64,000 bases of DNA from Varanus komodoensis (Eukaryota > Chordata > Lepidosauria > Squamata > Varanidae): contig NW_025335641.1 in NCBI RefSeq assembly GCF_004798865.1, positions 11,203,301 to 11,267,300 of the forward strand, in the 5' to 3' direction. The notes under the pieces were generated by a model, which ran no database searches, was not told the DNA's origin, and saw nothing but the letters and a program-made list of their open reading frames with translations. How positions within the stretch are numbered: the first letter of the stretch is position 1; every line of letters starts with the position of its first letter. The position numbers and the translations under genes are program-made. This document shows, piece by piece, positions 61,001 through 64,000 of this stretch.

Positions 61001-62015
61001 AATTTGTATGGCATCAAATTACTAACATCTCTGGACGGCTAACAGCATAAATAAATTGATGACCCACTCTGGCTGCAATTAATAAAATACAATAATAAAA
61101 TTCAATATTAAAACTTATTAAAATATTGATTAAATAAAAAGGTCTTAACCTGGCACCGAAAAACATATAACGATGGCGCCAGGCGGACCTCTCTGGGGGG
61201 AGTGCATCCATAGTTGGGGCGCCACCACAGAGAAGTCCCTCCTCCAGGTACTCTGTCTCCTAACATCTTTCACAGATGGTTCCCGGAGGAGGGCTTCTGT
61301 TGCCGATCTCAGGAGACGGGAGGGCAAATAGGAAAAAAGGTGTTCCTTTAGGTATCCTGGTTCCCAGCTGTTTAGGGCTTTATAGGTAATAACCTATATT
61401 AATGTATTGTATTACAATATGGACATGTTAAAATAAAGATATTTACTTTTGGAATGAACAGCAAGAACTGGAATCAACTGCTAAAAAGGCAAAGATATTA
61501 TATATTCAACGGCAAGATGAATATGAAAAAGCAAAATCATCAACTGTTCGTGCTGAGGAGGACCATCTGACTTCTAATGGGAGTATTAATAAAGATGTTA
61601 GCAAACTAGAGAAGAAACGAAAACTGGAAGAGGAGGCTCTGCAAAAAGTAAGAGTACTGCTTTTAGATATATCAGCAAACAGAGAAAATCTTACCCTAGT
61701 TCTCACAGAGATTTGTTGTCTAGGACATTTTGACTTGTCTTCATTACCTTAGTCATATGCTTTAGGAAGTCCTTTTTAGTAAGGGCTACTTAACGCTGTG
61801 AGTTCTTCTAAAGAGAGGCTCTTTTTAATAGAAAATGTTTCCTCTACCACTTATTTTCTAATGTTTTATTTTTGCAGGCTGAAGAAGCCAATGAACATTT
61901 CAAAGCCAGCATGGCTGATGTTGAAGAAAAGCGAAATGATCTAGAAAATTTCAAAAGTGATATCCTAACACAGCTGCGGGAACTTGTTTATCAGTGTGAT
62001 CTCACACTTAAAGCT
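18740..62015 (+). CDS. ARHGAP29: ARHGAP29, Rho GTPase-activating protein 29 (5' half, residues 1-453)
   Basis: Eleven coding exons: 18740-19001, 50007-50150, 55958-56054, 56771-56843, 58408-58471, 58924-59061, 59329-59393, 59862-59972, 60076-60156, 61462-61647 and 61878-62015. They total 1,359 nt (453 codons), join in phase at every GT-AG boundary and contain no stop. The product begins [15 protein letters not shown] and matches vertebrate ARHGAP29 along its length as I recall it. In the family, this cytosolic protein stimulates GTP hydrolysis mainly on RhoA, acts with Rap/RASIP1 signalling in endothelial and epithelial cells, and is linked in humans to cleft lip/palate. The family protein is about 1,260 residues, with F-BAR near 190-460, then C1, then RhoGAP. 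This window holds the N-terminal region and nearly all of the F-BAR domain, whose last part (about 320-453) is Lys/Glu-rich and looks coiled-coil. C1 and RhoGAP are outside. The paralogues ARHGAP45 and GMIP fit less well. Confidence 0.96.
19002..22020 (+). other. ARHGAP29 intron 2, proximal part
   Basis: Intron 2 spans 19002-50006. Its first 3 kb shows no clear transposon; bases 19690-19830 and 21780-21960 carry TGGTTA/AACCACAG-type motifs that could be eroded MITEs. ORFs (for example 20289-20603, -) are short and unassigned. Confidence 0.5.
22025..22130. mobile_element. MITE-like repeat fragment
   Basis: Contains AGCCTTCCTCATACTTGG, TTTGGACTACAATCCCTGTC and AGCATTGCCAGTGGCCAGGG, hallmarks of the same dispersed family as 2055 and 10515. 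Confidence 0.5.
22361..22492 (+). repeat. Imperfect tandem duplication (two ~55-bp units)
   Basis: Unit 1 has GCATGCACAGAACCTTTCAC, then GAAAAAGGCTTTCTAAGC. Unit 2 has GTATATGTACAGAGCCTTTA, then GAGAAGGGCTTTCTGAGTG. The order and spacing of the blocks match. No function is apparent. Confidence 0.5.
22500..26070 (+). other. ARHGAP29 intron 2, stretch without recognised genes
   Basis: AT-rich intronic sequence. Apart from the MITE-like piece at 24490 I can support no transposon and no coding exon; ORFs are all below 80 codons and unassigned. Confidence 0.45.
24490..24625. mobile_element. MITE-like repeat fragment
   Basis: Starts GGGCAGAGGTGGGAATGTAT and continues with CCACATTGTTGGGCTGCAG, later GGAGTTGTTACCTTCCAG. 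These are eroded versions of the blocks of the 2055/10515 family. Confidence 0.45.
26070..26415 (+). repeat. Degenerate three-unit tandem repeat
   Basis: The anchor CAAGAAGTGGTTT occurs at 26077 and 26184, and as CCAAGAGGCAGTTT at 26337. Each anchor is followed about 50 bp later by a CAG...AGAGAA / CTGGAGAA block (near 26131, 26237 and 26386), and units 2 and 3 share GAGTTCTG directly after the anchor. The region is pyrimidine-rich on the + strand. It looks like an old tandem repeat; the ORF 26042-26359 across it is probably incidental. Confidence 0.5.
27083..27535 (-). mobile_element. Non-autonomous Tigger/pogo-like element (inverted copy of 8327-8716)
   Basis: The left end GTCTCCAAGTTACAAACAAC and the right end TAACCCTGGGGCTGCCTGTA are inverted relatives. 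Internal blocks, for example GCAAAGAGGAGGCACTGGTA, are the reverse complement of blocks in 8327-8716. It includes a GAGGGG/GGGTGG purine-rich insert near 27220-27270. The C-terminal third of the longest ORF in the window reads through it. Confidence 0.65.
27590..28770 (-). pseudogene. Decayed PIF/Harbinger-like transposase
   Basis: On the - strand near 28475-28565 a segment reads [20 protein letters not shown] then IAAEIGPII, like the N-terminal 'FRMSR.TF..l..el.p.i' block of Harbinger transposases. Near 27720-27890 two - strand frames give [19 protein letters not shown] and [18 protein letters not shown]. These resemble the family's C-terminal 'ARm.vE.aFGrLK.RWRcL' and 'vvaaCCvLHNiCe' blocks. 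Stops and frame changes lie between, so it is dead. It borders the Tigger-like element. Recognition is by eye only; an unrelated gene fragment is possible. Confidence 0.45.
28771..31625 (+). other. ARHGAP29 intron 2, stretch with unassigned ORFs
   Basis: A C-rich run lies at 29055-29080 and a possible SINE tail at 29150-29190. ORFs at 29828-30163 (-, 111 codons) and 30352-30750 (+, 132 codons) do not match a family I know. The DNA from 29,830 to 31,430 is less AT-rich than its surroundings and could be an old, unrecognised element. Confidence 0.4.
31630..31870 (-). mobile_element. MIR/CORE-like SINE
   Basis: The + strand carries CTCAAAGTAGCTTGCAG, CACAACAACAACACTGTGAG, GTGAGTTGGAGTGAGAGTC and GGACTAGAACCCAGACTC. 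This order (tail, AACAACCCTGTGAGGTAGG core, gGGA.TagAACCC box B) is the antisense of a tRNA-derived SINE. Other copies in this window share it. Confidence 0.65.
32473..32506. repeat. Short perfect hairpin
   Basis: Arms CCACCCTGAAA (32473-32483) and TTTCAGGGTGG (32496-32506) pair perfectly over 11 bp with a 12-nt loop. It is probably the core of a MITE; no other evidence of function. Confidence 0.6.
32810..32965 (-). mobile_element. Bov-B-like (RTE) LINE fragment
   Basis: The + strand block AGTCATGCCCGACTCTTCTT then GACCCCATGGACAAAATTCC is the antisense of the Bov-B/RTE ORF end (known from ruminants and squamates), which reads like 'GVAKSRTRLSD'. Bov-B is abundant in squamates. The copy is short and diverged. 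Confidence 0.5.
33035..33385 (-). mobile_element. tRNA-derived SINE
   Basis: On the - strand a tRNA-like head is seen: GCGCAGTGGGTTAAACTGC (box A region, + end near 33375) and GTTGACAGTTCGAATC (box B). The body includes TAAAGTCCAGTCACGTCTGA, GGTCATGTGGCCAGCATG and GAAGTGGTACC on the + strand. This is a common SINE of squamate genomes. It is near full length but diverged. Confidence 0.7.
34420..35870 (+). mobile_element. Decayed LINE-1 reverse-transcriptase region
   Basis: The + strand encodes [13 protein letters not shown] at 34851-34889, the L1 finger motif '..KPGK.PGPDGf'. In the same frame at 35412 it encodes [17 protein letters not shown], the L1 FADD box with D-to-N change. It continues with [20 protein letters not shown], the expected L1 follow-on. 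About ten stops and several frame changes show it is old and inactive. Both ends are approximate. Confidence 0.8.
36070..36285 (-). mobile_element. CR1-type LINE fragment
   Basis: The + strand contains CACAGTACTCCAGGTGAGGC, the antisense of the conserved CR1 'HLEYC' codons. Upstream, TCCCCTCAGTCTTCTTTTCT is the antisense of the 'EKRRLRGD'-like region. It is a short internal piece of ORF2. Confidence 0.75.
36296..36314 (+). repeat. Two-copy telomere-like CCCTAA run
   Basis: The sequence TAACCCTAACCCTAAT contains two telomeric-type hexamers. It is too short to be an interstitial telomere and sits next to a CR1 fragment. Confidence 0.4.
36412..36760 (+). mobile_element. Tigger/pogo-like element fragment
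   Basis: Begins CAGGCAGTCCCCAGGTTACA, the best-preserved copy of the family end, followed by GTTCCTGAGAACTTTATTAA. It then carries CAGTCAGCCCTCCATATTCA and near 36730 CACCAGTGCCTCCTTTG, in the order seen at 8327-8716. The right end is lost or replaced by another repeat at 36760-36850. Confidence 0.65.
36850..37377 (+). other. ARHGAP29 intron 2, nothing recognised
   Basis: AT-rich intronic DNA without a recognised repeat or coding segment. Confidence 0.4.
37378..37530 (+). repeat. AT-rich minisatellite of AATATTTAAGGTTTTT-type units
   Basis: AATATTTA followed by (A)GG(T)n or AG(T)n recurs at roughly 20-60 bp spacing five times, within nearly pure A/T DNA. Copies are imperfect. Such AT-rich tracts often arise by slippage. 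Confidence 0.6.
37920..38312 (-). mobile_element. Old L2-clade LINE fragment
   Basis: The + strand has GATGGAATTCCAAAGGTGTG, CAAGGGCAGCCCCATAGATT and GCATCATAGTAATGTAGCTT. These correspond, in the same order, to blocks in 47305-48998 (for example TTCAAGGGCAACCCCACGTAGAG). It is more diverged, so older. Confidence 0.6.
38315..38560 (+). mobile_element. MIR/CORE-like SINE, nearly full length
   Basis: Starts with a tRNA-like head (GCCAGTGTGGTATGCTGGTT, AGAATGTTGTACTGG) and continues through CAGCCATGAAGCTCACTGGG and CTTGTGAGGATAAAATGGA. It ends with AGGTGGGATATAAATGCAT. It is the sense-strand version of the repeats at 31630, 41625, 43755 and 56495. Confidence 0.7.
38565..41185 (+). other. ARHGAP29 intron 2, stretch without recognised genes
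   Basis: AT-rich DNA. A SINE 3' fragment (antisense) is visible at about 39950-40020 (CTCAGAGTAGCTTATATGC). The ORFs at 39039-39281 and 40397-40753 match nothing I know. Confidence 0.45.
41190..41345 (+). mobile_element. Composite repeat: MITE-like piece plus CR1-type 3' tail
   Basis: GGAGTTGTAGTGCAATACAT then CCAGAGGACACC resembles the MITE family at 10515. GGACTAGATGGTCCTTTGAT followed by AGCAGCTTCAGGA resembles a CR1-type 3' tail in sense orientation. Confidence 0.45.
41625..41865 (-). mobile_element. MIR/CORE-like SINE
   Basis: Antisense copy: CAAGGAACCCAAGGTAGC, then CTCCCAACAACCCTGTCAGG and CCCAGTGAACTTCATGG. It ends in the tRNA-like box A complement near CTACCCACCATGCCACAC. Confidence 0.7.
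41870..43750 (+). other. ARHGAP29 intron 2, stretch without recognised genes
   Basis: AT-rich intronic DNA with ORFs below 81 codons and no recognised transposon. Confidence 0.4.
43755..43880 (-). mobile_element. MIR/CORE-like SINE fragment
   Basis: CAACAACAACCCTGTGAGAT, GGGGACTAGAACCAGTC and CACTCTTAACCACTACAC are the antisense core, box B and box A of the same SINE. Only the tRNA-side half remains. Confidence 0.7.
43885..47130 (+). other. ARHGAP29 intron 2, distal stretch
   Basis: AT-rich DNA with no recognised transposon or exon. ORFs such as 45771-46025 (-) are unassigned. A palindromic repeat of the 1755 family begins at 47135. Confidence 0.4.
47135..47215. repeat. Dispersed palindromic repeat (GCAATCCTAAG...GCATAGGATT type)
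   Basis: Begins GGCTGCAATCCTAAGTACAC and ends TCTGCATAGGATTCAC. It lies just before the repeat that the LINE at 47305 inserted into. Confidence 0.55.
47288..49015 (-). mobile_element. 5'-truncated L2-clade LINE with 17-bp target duplication
   Basis: The insertion (47305-48998) is flanked by perfect copies of TTCTAGTCCAATATGTT at 47288-47304 and 48999-49015. The - strand encodes the reverse transcriptase. It has the fingers, motif [31 protein letters not shown], and the catalytic YADD at 48282-48293. Next come [14 protein letters not shown] and the L2 C-terminus [20 protein letters not shown]. The 3' tail is an AAAT repeat. One in-frame stop (at about 48470) and one frameshift near 47815 break it; the 5' end and endonuclease are missing. 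It sits in intron 2 antisense to ARHGAP29, inside an older repeat whose GTCCA...CTAGTCC motif borders it. Confidence 0.93.
49016..50006 (+). other. Distal end of intron 2 before exon 3
   Basis: Nothing recognised apart from the tail of the repeat that flanks the LINE. The branch point and pyrimidine tract of exon 3 lie in the last 40 bases. Confidence 0.5.
50007..50150 (+). CDS. ARHGAP29: ARHGAP29 exon 3, residues 88-135
   Basis: Acceptor CTCTTTCAG ends at 50006 and donor GTAAGG begins at 50151. The exon is phase 1 in and phase 1 out. It encodes a helical segment with [19 protein letters not shown] followed by [18 protein letters not shown], a conserved signature shared by ARHGAP29 and, more loosely, by its paralogue ARHGAP45. 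It continues exon 2 without a frame break across 31 kb. Confidence 0.95.
50440..50640 (-). mobile_element. MIR-like SINE remnant
   Basis: AATAATAATAGTATTTAAC, then TATTATCCCTGTATTGCAGA and TTAGAAGTTGAGACATAGAT match the antisense of the classic MIR core (TTATCCCCATTTTACAGATG; GAGGAAACTGAGGC). It is an old copy inside intron 3. Confidence 0.6.
51270..52150 (-). mobile_element. CR1-type LINE, 3' UTR and C-terminal reverse-transcriptase region
   Basis: Reading the - strand from high to low coordinates: the + block TTCTGCATCTTTTCCAGCTC at 51768 is the antisense of '[11 protein letters not shown]'. CCATAACCTTTCTTCATAG is the antisense of the 'YEERL' region. ATGGTAGTAAATGTCATGG is the antisense of the C-terminal 'W..LP..V' region. 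The 3' UTR then runs to about 51270. It is 5' truncated and eroded. Confidence 0.8.
52325..52450 (-). mobile_element. CR1-type LINE 3'-tail fragment
   Basis: ACATAAGAACATAAGAAGAG then CAAGGGTCCATCTACTCTAG is the antisense of the CR1-family 3' tail (CTAGATGGACC...CTTCTTATGTTCTTATG), as at 6137. It is a separate, very short insertion. Confidence 0.75.
52460..55950 (+). other. ARHGAP29 intron 3, distal stretch
   Basis: AT-rich DNA with no recognised exon. A possible palindromic repeat of the 1755 family is at 53480-53560. ORFs 55003-55185 and 55352-55567 are unassigned. Confidence 0.4.
55958..56054 (+). CDS. ARHGAP29: ARHGAP29 exon 4, residues 136-168
   Basis: Acceptor TTTCTTAG ends at 55957; donor GTAAGT begins at 56055. 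The exon begins in phase 1 and leaves phase 2. It encodes [20 protein letters not shown] and then DTLAFTFGN, which matches the family. The preceding intron is 5.8 kb and holds CR1 remains. Confidence 0.95.
56495..56665 (-). mobile_element. MIR/CORE-like SINE fragment in intron 4
   Basis: CAAGGAACCCACAGTGTGAC, CCTCACAACAACCCTGTGAA and GAGTGAGTGACTGGTCTAAA match the SINE copies at 31630 and 41625. It ends 105 bp before exon 5. Confidence 0.7.
56771..56843 (+). CDS. ARHGAP29: ARHGAP29 exon 5, residues 168-192
   Basis: Acceptor CTCATTGCAG ends at 56770 and donor GTCTGAG starts at 56844. The exon has 73 nt and encodes [20 protein letters not shown] followed by RQSQ, restoring phase 0. The FLMGDV block is conserved with ARHGAP45 (FLMGEV). 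The donor lacks the usual GTAAG/GTGAG form, but the junction to exon 6 is in frame and the encoded residues fit the family. Confidence 0.93.
57015..57300 (-). mobile_element. Bov-B-like LINE fragment in intron 5
   Basis: TTGTTATGTTACCAAGTCAT, GGCTTCCTTTATGGAGTC and TTTCCTAGCATTGTCTTCC match the antisense of Bov-B-type 3' sequence as I remember it from squamates. No reading frame survives. Family assignment is moderate. Confidence 0.45.
57716..57834 (+). repeat. Duplicated poly-T unit in intron 5
   Basis: A 21-T run (57716-57736) is followed by CACAATTGCCTGTGAATCA. A second T run (57768-57807, one A) is followed by CACAAGTGCCAGTGAATCA. The two 19-bp tails differ at two bases. This may be a poly-A retro-insertion with its target duplication, or slippage-driven duplication. 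Confidence 0.6.
58408..58471 (+). CDS. ARHGAP29: ARHGAP29 exon 6, residues 193-213
   Basis: Acceptor ATACTAG ends at 58407 and has a weak pyrimidine tract; the donor is GTAAGC at 58472. This 64-nt exon encodes [20 protein letters not shown], a Ser/Glu-rich linker just before the F-BAR domain. It is the least conserved of the middle exons, but SFENLSV is recognisably ARHGAP29. Confidence 0.9.
58924..59061 (+). CDS. ARHGAP29: ARHGAP29 exon 7, start of F-BAR domain (residues 214-259)
   Basis: Acceptor TTATTTTCAG ends at 58923 and donor GTGAGT is at 59062. It encodes [20 protein letters not shown], then [18 protein letters not shown] ending LNL. The amphipathic helix that opens the membrane-binding F-BAR fold begins here. 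A longer ORF reads on into the intron but is interrupted by the donor and is not coding there. Confidence 0.95.
59329..59393 (+). CDS. ARHGAP29: ARHGAP29 exon 8, F-BAR residues 260-281
   Basis: Acceptor TCTTATAG ends at 59328 and donor GTGAGT begins at 59394. The 65-nt exon encodes [20 protein letters not shown] plus SQ and returns the frame to phase 0. The introns either side are only 267 and 468 nt. Confidence 0.95.
59862..59972 (+). CDS. ARHGAP29: ARHGAP29 exon 9, F-BAR residues 282-318
   Basis: Acceptor GCATTGTAG ends at 59861 and donor GTAAAC is at 59973. It is phase 0 on both sides and encodes [20 protein letters not shown] followed by [17 protein letters not shown]. The ORF extends into the next intron, but the donor and the following exon make the splice clear. 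Confidence 0.95.
60076..60156 (+). CDS. ARHGAP29: ARHGAP29 exon 10, F-BAR residues 319-345
   Basis: Acceptor TCTTATTTAG ends at 60075. The donor, in the context AAAATG/GTTGGT at 60157, is non-consensus at +3 to +6. The exon is 81 nt, phase 0 on both sides, and encodes [20 protein letters not shown] then QREQKKM. It is basic and helical, as expected for the membrane-facing part of an F-BAR. The preceding intron is only 103 nt. Confidence 0.93.
60975..61385 (-). mobile_element. 5'-truncated L2-clade LINE in intron 10
   Basis: The - strand encodes [20 protein letters not shown] and, further on, FSVVAPQLW, the C-terminus of the same LINE as 47305-48998. The tail is again a TTAT/AAAT repeat (CTTATTTATTTATTTATAG). 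It ends about 75 bp before exon 11. Clear target duplications were not found. Confidence 0.85.
61462..61647 (+). CDS. ARHGAP29: ARHGAP29 exon 11, F-BAR residues 346-407
   Basis: Acceptor AATGAACAG ends at 61461 and donor GTAAGA begins at 61648. The exon is 186 nt, phase 0. It encodes a charged coiled coil that includes [19 protein letters not shown] and [15 protein letters not shown]. The acceptor's pyrimidine tract is poor, but frame and family match are convincing. The upstream intron contains a truncated L2-clade LINE. Confidence 0.94.
61878..62015 (+). CDS. ARHGAP29: ARHGAP29 exon 12, F-BAR residues 408-453 (last exon in window)
   Basis: Acceptor TATTTTTGCAG ends at 61877 and donor GTAAGA is at 62016. 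The exon is 138 nt, phase 0. It encodes [20 protein letters not shown], continues [20 protein letters not shown] and ends DLTLKA. The next exon of the family was not found before 64,000, so the gene continues beyond this window. Confidence 0.95.
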
Positions 62016-64000
62016 GTAAGAATGTGTGCTTTAATCTGTTCTAGGCTAACAGAAAGCTACTCTTTAATAACTGTTAAGGTTGGATTACCATACAGTTGTG
62101 ATGACTACTTGATACAGTAACTGCCAAAACCAGTAACTGCCAAAGTAGATTGAATAGGGCTATCATAGTTGGTTGTATCCAATCTTAATTTAGCATAATT
62201 TATCCCATTTCAGTAGGTCTGCTTTAAGTAGAGCTAACCCTGGATGCAACCCATTGATTCGGTCAGATAAACTTTCAAACCATAGTTTAGTGCAGGAGTG
62301 GCCAGACCTGCTCAACTAAAGAGCCCCTTATGTTACATGCCAGCTATATGTGAGCTGCAAGCCAGTAACCATAGGCAGAGGTAGCAACCAAGTGGCAAGC
62401 CACAAAATAAAGTCAGAGCATCATGAAGCTTGCAAGCTTCGGTTTAGCTACCCCGGCATAGTGGATCATAAAAAGCTATAGACTTCTGCACTCCCTCTTT
62501 TCTTACTTAATTCCTTCTAGCACTAACCATAGCATGTCGTGACATTTGAATTGGCCTATTGAGATTAGATTTTGCTCTCCAAATAAAGATTAGAAAGTTT
62601 CTTCAAAACAGGCTTTGAGTTTCTGATTTGGATGACAACCCCTTGATATGACAAAGCCTTTAAAGATATGGTTCTGCTAGAGGAGAGTTAAAGGGAAACT
62701 GTGCAAGGAAGGGGAGACCGAACAGAAATTCCTTGTTCATCCTTTGCAGGTTTGGAGAACTGTGTAAATAGTACCTGTTGGATTGTTTTTGCTTGTGACT
62801 TTAACCCCAAGTTCCCTGTTATACCTGTGCATGGAACTGTGTGTGTGTGTGGGGGGGGGGGGGGGTTGAAGGTTGAACAAGTCAAATTCAAACCATCATT
62901 TGAGATCAAACCTAAATTTAAACCAGCCATGACTATGTTAAGTTTAAAATTAGAAGTAGAACTTCCTATCTCTTCCTCATATGTGAAAGATGAGGGAATA
63001 GAAGAGTGCAAAAGTCTGGAGGCTGCAGCAGCTTGTTCAATGGGAAACCTGAGGAGTTTCTCTGTTTAGCCCCAATGTCCATAAAAACAACTCAGTTAAT
63101 GACATTATAATGCAAATATGTATACCAAAAGTAATCTGCACTGTCTAGTCAATAAACCTTTATGTAAAAAGAATTGCATGTTCTTCTCAGTGGGCTCAGT
63201 ACATCACAGATAGGAGCTCTGCTCCCACATGGAATCTATTGTTGAGAAGATTCCATAGAGAAGCATTTATTTGGGCAGGAGCCCCTCGCCTTCCTATTCA
63301 ATGTATACATGGAAGGGGCTCCCAGCCATTCACTCTGATCCTTCTCATTGTGCTTAGAGCAGGAAGCACTTTTCTCTCTCCATACCTGAGAATCTTAGCT
63401 TTCTTTTTTCTCTATCCTCATATAAAATTTTACCCTATTTTTTAAAAAAAATATTTGCACCTTCTCTGAAAACCCAAATCTCATTCCTTCTTCCTATCTT
63501 TAAAGGTACATTTTAGAAAGTGTGTTCACTGTAGGAATAAGCTCCCCCAATGGACAGACACTCCCTTTGCCTCTGTTGCTTGGGTAAGAGACATAGAGTT
63601 AACACTTGCCCACATTGCCAGGCCTTCTCTAAGGAAGTCTGGAGAAACAGAGCAGACCGCCTCAGGGCCAAACACTGGAATGGGACTCTGCAGTGCACCA
63701 ACAAATGGAGTGCAAGCAGCTAGCCTCAGCTCATGCAATGTGACTTAGCCTCTCCTCAGCTGCAGCAAAAGTACCAACAGAGTCCACCATGCCAACACCT
63801 AACCAATCTCTGGAGGACTGTGCAGCCAGGAAGATCGTCCAATGAGTGAAAAAGATGGAGACTGCTACCAAAGCATAACAAAGGTGCCATTCTAGCCCCT
63901 GCCAAACATGATCCCAGAGGAGCCGGAACTGATGGTACTGACACAAGACCTGGTCCTGGCAACATGAGTCTCTGAAGAGAAGGGACACTGGTCCCCAACC
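62016..64000 (+). other. ARHGAP29 intron 12 (start), gene continues beyond window
   Basis: A palindromic repeat of the 1755 family lies at 62165-62265. A possible MITE is at 62285-62460, and a (GT)n(G)n run is at 62838-62865. An inverted-repeat cluster at 63225-63325 has GGAGCCCC/GGGGCTCC arms around ATGTATACAT. No next ARHGAP29 exon is visible. Confidence 0.55.
62838..62865 (+). repeat. (GT)n followed by a poly-G run
   Basis: GTGTGTGTGTGT runs directly into about 15 consecutive G. It is a slippage-prone simple repeat and the G run length may be an assembly or sequencing weak point. Confidence 0.95.

Noticed and set aside
1-64000. Retrovirus or LTR-element copies
   Set aside because: No paired long terminal repeats and no gag-, pol- or env-like segment was recognised by eye. 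A very old or solo LTR could be missed.

Overview
This is a vertebrate nuclear window, most likely from a squamate reptile (lizard or snake). Two things point there. The only host gene is a clearly recognisable orthologue of the vertebrate gene ARHGAP29. The repeat mixture (CR1, L2-clade and Bov-B LINEs, an old LINE-1, tRNA-derived and MIR/CORE-like SINEs, Tigger-, hAT- and Harbinger-type DNA transposons) is typical of squamate genomes. The species cannot be fixed from the sequence alone.

Layout. Bases 1 to about 15,400 are intergenic DNA upstream of the gene, with no coding exon I can support, only decayed repeats. A GC-rich, CpG-dense promoter island lies at about 15,400-16,220 and ends a non-coding first exon at a splice donor after 15,919. 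The start codon is in exon 2 (ATG at 18,740), behind two very short upstream ORFs. A 31 kb intron full of transposon remains separates exon 2 from exon 3 (50,007). Exons 3-12 then follow, with the last ten coding exons packed into 50.0-62.0 kb. The eleven coding exons join in frame at every junction and give residues 1-453: the N-terminal region and most of the F-BAR domain. The C1 and RhoGAP domains must lie beyond 64,000.

Mobile DNA. All dated-looking insertions are fossils or near-fossils. The best-preserved is a 5'-truncated L2-clade LINE at 47,305-48,998 with a 17-bp target-site duplication and a YADD reverse-transcriptase motif. Two shorter relatives sit at 13,041-13,440 and about 60,975-61,385, all three antisense to the gene. 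A hAT-type MITE at 14,484-14,874 has matching terminal repeats and a perfect 8-bp target duplication. A Tigger/pogo-like element at 12,868-14,220 carries a nested LINE and shares its ends with three shorter elements elsewhere. A decayed Harbinger-like transposase (27,590-28,770) and a decayed LINE-1 (34,420-35,870) lie inside intron 2. I saw no recognisable retrovirus, rRNA, functional tRNA or CRISPR.

I found no evidence of a new biological system here. The points most worth a second look are the uORF pair ahead of the ARHGAP29 start, the Harbinger-like fossil that explains much of the longest ORF, the Tigger family with autonomous-like and MITE-like members, a three-unit degenerate repeat near 26.1-26.4 kb, and a poly-T duplication in intron 5.
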